Below are positions 34,275 to 38,483 of a stretch of 38,483 nt of DNA, piece by piece (the first letter of the stretch is position 1; each line of letters starts with the position of its first letter). This DNA comes from an uncultured Sutterella sp. (GTDB lineage Bacteria > Pseudomonadota > Gammaproteobacteria > Burkholderiales > Burkholderiaceae_F). The position numbers and the translations under genes are program-made. The notes under the pieces are model-generated. The model was not told where the DNA came from, searched no databases, and saw only the letters and a list, made by a program, of their open reading frames with translations. The stretch covers positions 1 to 38,483 of the forward strand of contig CALESB010000063.1 of assembly GCA_937906995.1 (NCBI GenBank), in the 5' to 3' direction.

Positions 34275-34376
34275 CTGACTAGCCTCAGAGATCTTCTTTG
34301 GAAGGTGAACTACGTTGGATTGGAATATATAGGCACCGTGGGATGTTATCCTAGTTCCACGCTCTGCGGTCTGTGA
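34275..34376 (+). pseudogene. tnpB: 3' remnant of an IS605-family tnpB
   Basis: A 33-codon open stretch with no start codon in context, ending GTVGCYPSSTLCGL and a TGA at 34374-34376. The end of many TnpB proteins, after the zinc ribbon, has just this kind of tail (an R/Y-I/V-G-T-V/A-G segment followed by a CG). All catalytic RuvC and zinc-ribbon parts are missing. The call depends on this short pattern and on the flanking element ends. Confidence 0.45.
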
Positions 34377-34383
34377 TTAAAAG

Positions 34384-34520
34384 CTCTGAGAGGTAGGAGC
34401 GATGTTGCAGATAAGAAACCCATTCCAACATTAGCGAAGGATGTTAACCGGTTTTAGACCGTGTAAGTGGAACCTGTGGGTATCCGCAAACCCCTTCTCT
34501 AAAAGAGAAGAATCTTTTTA
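34384..34520 (+). ncRNA. Possible TnpB-associated guide RNA scaffold
   Basis: The 137 nt after the tnpB remnant contain several short inverted repeats (for example CTTCTCTAAAAGAGAAG at 34494-34510) and no long frame, as expected for the structured RNA encoded at the 3' end of tnpB elements. This is an inference by position; no covariance search was possible, and without an intact tnpB the RNA may be a relic. Confidence 0.3.
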
Positions 34521-34590
34521 ACCGAATTGAGAATGGAGAACAGCGCTTCCTCCCCTATCTAAAGACAGAGGTTTCCGCGCCTAAATATCT

Positions 34591-34701
34591 ATGACAACAT
34601 TCTTTAACGACAAACTTCTACAACAAGTGCCAACACAAGTTGACACTGTTTGTGTTTGTCACCATCACCACCATTACAACTATCTTCAGGAGCGGAGATA
34701 G
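34591..34701 (+). CDS. Histidine-rich leader peptide of an attenuator
   Basis: A 36-codon frame (ATG 34591, TAG 34699) whose product contains five consecutive His codons (CAC CAT CAC CAC CAT, 34660-34674), preceded by CVC and followed by YNYLQERR. It resembles HisL of the enteric his operon and lies directly before the antiterminator/terminator pair at 34682-34764. When charged tRNA-His is scarce, a ribosome would stall on the His run and leave the antiterminator arm (34682-34695) free; otherwise it would reach the stop codon and cover that arm. No good ribosome site precedes the ATG, and the IS remnant ends within about ten bases, so initiation may have been altered. Confidence 0.75.
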   Translation: MTTFFNDKLLQQVPTQVDTVCVCHHHHHYNYLQERR

Positions 34702-34743
34702 CGCTTGGTGCTATAAAAAGAATTCCACAACCGCCCTGAAGAT
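34682..34743 (+). promoter_or_regulatory. Antiterminator pairing of the His attenuator
   Basis: ATCTTCAGG.A.GCGG (34682-34695) can pair with CCGCCCTGAAGAT (34731-34743) over 13 bp with a single bulged A. This structure excludes the terminator at 34730-34764 because it uses the same left arm. The first arm also pairs with its own flank (CTATCT with AGATAG), giving an alternative hairpin that would favour termination. Confidence 0.75.
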
Positions 34744-34764
34744 AAAACTTCAGGGCGGTTTTTT
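34730..34764 (+). terminator. Attenuator terminator upstream of the AGCS symporter gene
   Basis: ACCGCCCTGAAG (34730-34741) pairs perfectly with CTTCAGGGCGGT (34748-34759) around ATAAAA, followed by six T. It lies about 150 nt before the symporter start codon and 28 nt after the leader peptide stop, the right geometry for leader-controlled attenuation. Confidence 0.88.
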
Positions 34765-34915
34765 ATTAACCTTAATCTATTGGAAATACAACATGGCCAT
34801 CTATCTAAAAGAGCGACATTGATAGCGATGAAACTGGTTCTTCAGAGCCCCTTATCTGAAAACGTTCTCGGCACGTTAAGACCGACATTTCACAACAACA
34901 AAAAAGAGTTTCATC

Positions 34916-36469
34916 ATGCAATCTTTTATTAACTGGCTCTATGAAATCGTTTGGAACCCTGGCCTCGTTTATCTTTGCTTGGCCGTTGGTATTTTTTTCA
35001 CACTCCGCACTCGCGCTGTACAAATTCGAGGATTTAAAGAAGCACTTCGCCTTATTTTCCAAAAGGATAAGGGTGAAGCTGGTGTTAGTTCCCTTCAAGC
35101 TTTATGCATGACTTTAGCTGGTCGTGTGGGCACCGGTAATATTGCTGGCGTTGCAACAGCCATTTGTTTTGGTGGCCCAGGTTCCATTTTTTGGATGTGG
35201 CTCGTCGCCCTTTTAGGAGCCTCCTCTGCCTTTATCGAATCGACATTGGGTCAAATTTACAAAGAAAAAATCAATGGTGAATATCGTGGTTCTCCTGCCT
35301 TTTATTTTGAAAAAGGACTTGGTTCCCCAACTTTTGGCATGATTTTTGCCATCATTACGATTGCCTCTATCGGCTTTTTCATGCCTGGCGTTCAGTCCAA
35401 TTCGATTGCCAATGCCATGACAAATGCCTTTGATTTGGATCCCATTATCACAGCCTGTGGCGTGATCACGTTGCTATCTTTCGTAATCTTTGGGGGCGTA
35501 AAGCGAATTGGTAAATTTGCCGCGATTGTTGTGCCCTTCATGGCCCAAGCCTACCTTGTTATTGCGCTAGTTATTATGGGGCTCAACATCGACCTGATTC
35601 CGTCCATGTTTAAATTAATCATTGATAGCGCCTTCGGTCGTGACGCTGTCTTTGGCGCCATGATTGGCTCTGCCATCCAATGGGGTGTAATGCGAGGGGT
35701 TTATTCCAATGAAGCCGGTCAAGGCACTGCCGTACACGCCTCTAGCGCTGCCAACGTATCACACCCTGTAAAACAAGGCCTTGTTCAATGTTTCTCTGTT
35801 TTCATTGATACGCTTTTAGTTTGTTCTTGCACCGCGTTCATTATTTTGATTACGGGTTGCTACAACGTCGTTGATCCTACTAATGGCACGAGCCTTGTTT
35901 ATAAGGGCCTTGCAAGCATGGTTGAAGTGGGCCCTGCCTATACACAACTTGCTGTAGAAAAAATGCTTCCTGGCTACGGCGCAGCTTTCGTTGCTATTGC
36001 CTTGCTCTTTTTTGCCTTTACCACTTTGATCGCCTACTTTTACATTGTGGACACCTCCGTTGCGTATCTCAACCGACGCTTGAAAACTCAATGGTTGCGT
36101 CCCCTTTTGGCTTTCTGTTTATTGGCTAGTGCTGCTTATGGTGTTTTTAAACCTGCCGTCATGGTCTGGCAAATGGGGGATATTGGTGTTGGGATCATGG
36201 CTTGGCTCAATATCATTGTTATCGTCCTATTGCAAAAGCCAGCTCTTAAAGCATTAGCAGATTATGAGGCTCAACGCGCCGCTGGCCTAGAGCCCGTGTT
36301 TCATCCTGAACGCTTAGGCATTACGAATGCTGGTTACTGGAACGGTAATCGAGCCGAAACGAATCTCGAGCTCGAAAATGAAGATGATCCTAGCAATATC
36401 ATGCTTCGAGATACAAAAGAAAGTGGTAATCGTAGCTTTTTGGATGACAGACAATTAATGGATCAATAG
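34916..36469 (+). CDS. AGCS-family sodium:amino-acid symporter, His-attenuated
   Basis: A 517-residue inner-membrane protein of the alanine/glycine:cation symporter family (AlsT/YaaJ type). It shows about eleven hydrophobic helices and the family signature around residues 65-100 (TLAGRVGTGNIAGVATAICF, then GGPGSIFWMWLVALLG), plus GVMRGVYSNEAGQGTA near 260-275. Known members transport alanine, glycine or serine; the histidine-codon attenuator upstream suggests histidine, or a histidine-containing compound, as a substrate or signal here. The start has AAGAG 7 nt upstream. The last 60 residues are hydrophilic and cytoplasmic. A strong terminator follows before pepD. Confidence 0.9.
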   Translation: MQSFINWLYEIVWNPGLVYLCLAVGIFFTLRTRAVQIRGFKEALRLIFQKDKGEAGVSSLQALCMTLAGRVGTGNIAGVATAICFGGPGSIFWMWLVALLGASSAFIESTLGQIYKEKINGEYRGSPAFYFEKGLGSPTFGMIFAIITIASIGFFMPGVQSNSIANAMTNAFDLDPIITACGVITLLSFVIFGGVKRIGKFAAIVVPFMAQAYLVIALVIMGLNIDLIPSMFKLIIDSAFGRDAVFGAMIGSAIQWGVMRGVYSNEAGQGTAVHASSAANVSHPVKQGLVQCFSVFIDTLLVCSCTAFIILITGCYNVVDPTNGTSLVYKGLASMVEVGPAYTQLAVEKMLPGYGAAFVAIALLFFAFTTLIAYFYIVDTSVAYLNRRLKTQWLRPLLAFCLLASAAYGVFKPAVMVWQMGDIGVGIMAWLNIIVIVLLQKPALKALADYEAQRAAGLEPVFHPERLGITNAGYWNGNRAETNLELENEDDPSNIMLRDTKESGNRSFLDDRQLMDQ

Positions 36470-36496
36470 TCTTTAACTCAATCACTTTTCACTTCT

Positions 36497-36521
36497 AACG
36501 GCCCACTAGGGCCGTTTTTTT
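36497..36521 (+). terminator. Terminator of the symporter gene
   Basis: AACGGCCC pairs with GGGCCGTT around ACTA, followed by seven T (36515-36521). It separates the symporter transcript from pepD. Confidence 0.9.
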
Positions 36522-36626
36522 GACTTGAAACTAGCATTAGGGGCGTGTTTACCTCTACCTCTATCCCAATTCAAAACCAAGCTACTAAAATAGTTAGGTT
36601 ATTTAAACGATCCTTATGGAGAGATC

Positions 36627-38120
36627 ATGCAAACTCAAATTGATCCGAAGAAAGTTTGGCGTGCTAGCGCCAGTGAAACAGCTAACCGCCTAACCACAGC
36701 AACGGTCGAGGAATTCTTAAAATTCTGTAAAGTTCCACGTCCCGGCTTTCACACAGAAAAGGCTTTAGCCTACTTCCAAGCTTTTGCTGATGCTCATGGT
36801 TTCAAACACTATCGCGACGACTACGGCAACTTCTGGATGGATATTCCTGCTACTGAAGGTTATGAAAACTATCCTAAAGTTATTCTTCAAGCCCACATGG
36901 ACATGGTGTGTGTTGCTACGTCCGATAACAAGATCGACTTCAATAACGAAGGTATTACTGCCATCATCAACGGCGACCGCATGACCGCCGACCGCACCTC
37001 TTTGGGGGCTGATAATGGTATCGGTGTTGCTGCTGGCTTGGCTCTTGCCATTGGCGATGAAGCCCATGGTCCGTTACGCTGCTTGTTCACCGCTGACGAA
37101 GATGTTGGTTTACATGGTGCTGCCGCTTTGGACCCTGCTGCTCTTGACTCTGACTTCTTGATCAACATTGACCTTGAAGAAGAAAATGAAGTTTGCTACT
37201 CCTGCGCAGGCAATTTACGTGCTTCCATGAAAAAGCAACTTGAAATGAAGCCGCTTTGTGAATGCCGTCGCGTTTTCCGTTTAACCGTTGACAACCTCAT
37301 GGGTGGCCACTCGGGTATGGACATTCATCGCAATCGCTTAAGTGCCGGTATGGCCGTTATGACGATGCTCGATGAAGTGCAAAAAGCCTGTGGCAAGATT
37401 CGCTTTGTTGAAGTTAAGTGTGGTGCCGCATTTAATGCAATCAGTGCTAATGGTTCTGCCACGTTTGCTGTAAAGGCTGACAAGGAAGAAGAAATGCGTG
37501 CAGCAGTTGCTGCTACGCAAGCGCGTTTAGCAGAACAATTCCCCCTTGAAAAGATGACGGTTGAATTAACCGCTGTTGAATCTAACGGTTTATTGGCTAC
37601 GACGGGTGAAGAGTCTGCTAACTTAATCGCACTTGTGAAGTATCTACCTCAAGGTGTTTTGGCCATGAGCCCGAAGATTGAAGGCTTGGTTCAAACCTCC
37701 TCCAATACCGGCATTTTGCAAATGGTCGATGGCGCCTGCGAAGTGGGTACGAGCTCTCGCTCTTGCGTCACGGCTGACGTTGATAAACTTGAGGCTGATT
37801 TTACTGCTGAAGCTGCCAAGTACGGCTACAGCTTAACAGTCATGAGTAAGTATCCTGGCTGGGATGGCGATCCTGACTCTCCCCTTTTGAAGCTTTCCGA
37901 AGAAGGCTACAAGAAGATCGGCGTTGAAGCTCGCCTCGTTGCTATCCACGCTGGTCTCGAACCCTCTTGGTTCTCTTCTAAGCGAGAAGGAATGCAAATG
38001 ATTTGCTTAGGCCCGACCATCAAGGGTGCTCACACAACGGAAGAAACGTTGTACATTGATACCCTGGCTCCCACAATGGATGTCATTCTCTACTGCTTAC
38101 ATAACGTTAATAAGCTTTAA
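36627..38120 (+). CDS. pepD: Aminoacyl-histidine dipeptidase (PepD, M20 family)
   Basis: A 497-residue cytoplasmic metallopeptidase that hydrolyses Xaa-His and other dipeptides, releasing histidine. Zinc-binding and catalytic motifs of the M20C group are present: LQAHMDMV (about 88-95), LGADNGIGVA (126-135), TADEDVGLHGA (156-166), INIDLEEE (180-187), GGHSGMDIHRNR (230-241), AIHAGLEPS and GPTIKGAHTTEE near the C-terminus. GGAG lies 5 nt before the ATG. It lies 157 bp downstream of the symporter but behind a terminator, so it likely has its own promoter. With the His-regulated transporter it forms a plausible histidine-scavenging pair. Confidence 0.94.
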   Translation: MQTQIDPKKVWRASASETANRLTTATVEEFLKFCKVPRPGFHTEKALAYFQAFADAHGFKHYRDDYGNFWMDIPATEGYENYPKVILQAHMDMVCVATSDNKIDFNNEGITAIINGDRMTADRTSLGADNGIGVAAGLALAIGDEAHGPLRCLFTADEDVGLHGAAALDPAALDSDFLINIDLEEENEVCYSCAGNLRASMKKQLEMKPLCECRRVFRLTVDNLMGGHSGMDIHRNRLSAGMAVMTMLDEVQKACGKIRFVEVKCGAAFNAISANGSATFAVKADKEEEMRAAVAATQARLAEQFPLEKMTVELTAVESNGLLATTGEESANLIALVKYLPQGVLAMSPKIEGLVQTSSNTGILQMVDGACEVGTSSRSCVTADVDKLEADFTAEAAKYGYSLTVMSKYPGWDGDPDSPLLKLSEEGYKKIGVEARLVAIHAGLEPSWFSSKREGMQMICLGPTIKGAHTTEETLYIDTLAPTMDVILYCLHNVNKL

Positions 38121-38130
38121 TTGCAAAATA

Positions 38131-38192
38131 TGGGAGAGTTTAGCTCTCCCACTGCAGTGAAAAAGGGACTCAAATTTGAGTCCCTTTCTTTT
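38131..38192. terminator. Double hairpin terminator after pepD
   Basis: TGGGAGAG.TTTA.GCTCTCCCA (38131-38151) is followed by the perfect palindrome AAAGGGACTCAAA/TTTGAGTCCCTTT (38162-38187) and CTTTT. The second hairpin has T-runs on both strands and can also end the minus-strand gene at 38206. Confidence 0.8.
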
Positions 38193-38205
38193 GACAGACC
38201 GGTCC

Positions 38206-38417
38206 TTAATGCTGAACCATTCGCTCAAAAATCATAATGATGACAAGAAGCGCAACGATCGGAATTAAATAAAAAAGACCCGGTACTAGAAAAGCGTAGT
38301 ACCAAAGATGACTGTATTCCGTCGTTTGAAGGGTCGCAACGATCTCAAACGTGATATGACCTAAGCCAATATAAACCAAACAACGCAATGCTTGTCGAAT
38401 AATATTGATTGATTGTC
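38206..38417 (-). pseudogene. Membrane protein gene, 5'-truncated by an IS end
   Basis: The minus-strand frame runs from TAA-type stop at 38206 through 70 codons to the edge of the IS-like end near 38418, after which it meets a TAG inside the IS hairpin. The product has a conserved-looking beginning (TRQSINIIRQALRCLVYIGLGH) and two membrane helices (residues counted from the break: 15-38 and 48-66, GLFYLIPIVALLVIIMIFE), but no ATG or GTG start and no ribosome site. The likely reading is a small membrane protein that has lost its N-terminus through insertion. A TTG at 38388 could serve as a late start, without a ribosome site. Confidence 0.5.
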
Positions 38418-38483
38418 GAGTAACTCTCGTGAACTACCTCTGAATAAATTCAGAGGCTTCATGGGACCTGACTGAATCGGTAT
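38418..38483 (+). mobile_element. Left end of an IS200/IS605-type element (runs off the window)
   Basis: A perfect hairpin, CCTCTGAAT and ATTCAGAGG (38437-38445 with 38448-38456), is followed by CTTC...CCTGACTGAATCGG, and preceded by GAGTAACTC...AACTA. The same order (GAGTA, hairpin, AGAGGCTT, CCTGACTGA) is seen at 34220-34280, so both are ends of related elements. The transposase or tnpB gene would lie to the right of the window. Confidence 0.6.

Larger units (their letters stand above)
34220..34584 (+). mobile_element. IS200/IS605-type element remnant (ends, tnpB 3' tail, likely reRNA region)
   Basis: Three related hairpins share the loop TAAA and the arms CCCCT...AGAGG: 34238-34258, 34489-34511 (weaker match) and 34552-34571. 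Such subterminal palindromes mark the ends of IS200/IS605 elements. The left hairpin is followed by GAGGCTTG...CCCTGACTGA, nearly repeated at the element end at 38437-38483, which confirms the family. Between them lies the tail of a tnpB (34275-34376) and some 150 nt of structured, non-coding sequence where TnpB elements usually encode their guide (omega/re) RNA. Most of tnpB and any tnpA are deleted, so it is a non-autonomous derivative. The exact boundaries cannot be fixed. Confidence 0.6.

Noticed and set aside
34640..34822. 60-codon plus-strand frame across the attenuator
   Set aside because: It overlaps the His leader peptide and the terminator in another frame and has no ribosome site; it is a shadow of the leader.

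Overview
The window looks like chromosomal DNA of a host-associated betaproteobacterium. This is inference, but the PII protein is nearly canonical betaproteobacterial/enterobacterial GlnB, the NAD synthetase is followed directly by glnB, and the mix of manganese pyrophosphatase, adenine deaminase, AGCS symporter and PepD fits amino-acid-fermenting gut Burkholderiales such as Sutterellaceae.

Layout. 1-52: 5' end of a group II intron on the minus strand, sitting just behind an intrinsic terminator. 105-5741 (minus): metallophosphoesterase and WYL regulator (one operon with a candidate operator), class 2 dihydroorotate dehydrogenase, a queuosine-precursor salvage pair (yhhQ-queF) and an AEC permease. 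5849-26556 (minus): about 20 kb of 18 co-oriented genes with no housekeeping function. They encode ankyrin, SUKH-like, DUF1963-like, DUF4241, Imm17-like, WG-repeat, TPR, YdgA-like and DUF1266 proteins plus small membrane proteins. These families are typical of immunity genes of polymorphic toxin systems, yet no toxin is visible, so I read it as an orphan-immunity or accessory-defence island. 26830-30462 (minus): nadE-glnB, ppaC, hemD. 30776-32242 (plus): argH, convergent with ade (32318-34075, minus). 34220-34584: an IS200/IS605-type remnant with terminal hairpins and the 3' tail of a tnpB. 34591-38120 (plus): a histidine-rich leader peptide with a complete antiterminator/terminator pair, then an AGCS sodium:amino-acid symporter, then pepD. 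38206-38483: a membrane-protein gene cut at its 5' end by the left end of another IS200/IS605-type element.

The strongest new observation is the histidine-codon attenuator (34591-34764) ahead of a transporter rather than a his biosynthetic operon, beside a gene for an aminoacyl-histidine dipeptidase. Together they suggest a histidine-scavenging unit. Two enzymes carry active-site changes: PyrD has Cys where class 2 enzymes have Ser, and NadE has a shortened glutaminase domain lacking its catalytic residues, although it sits in an operon with PII. No tRNA, rRNA or CRISPR array was seen.
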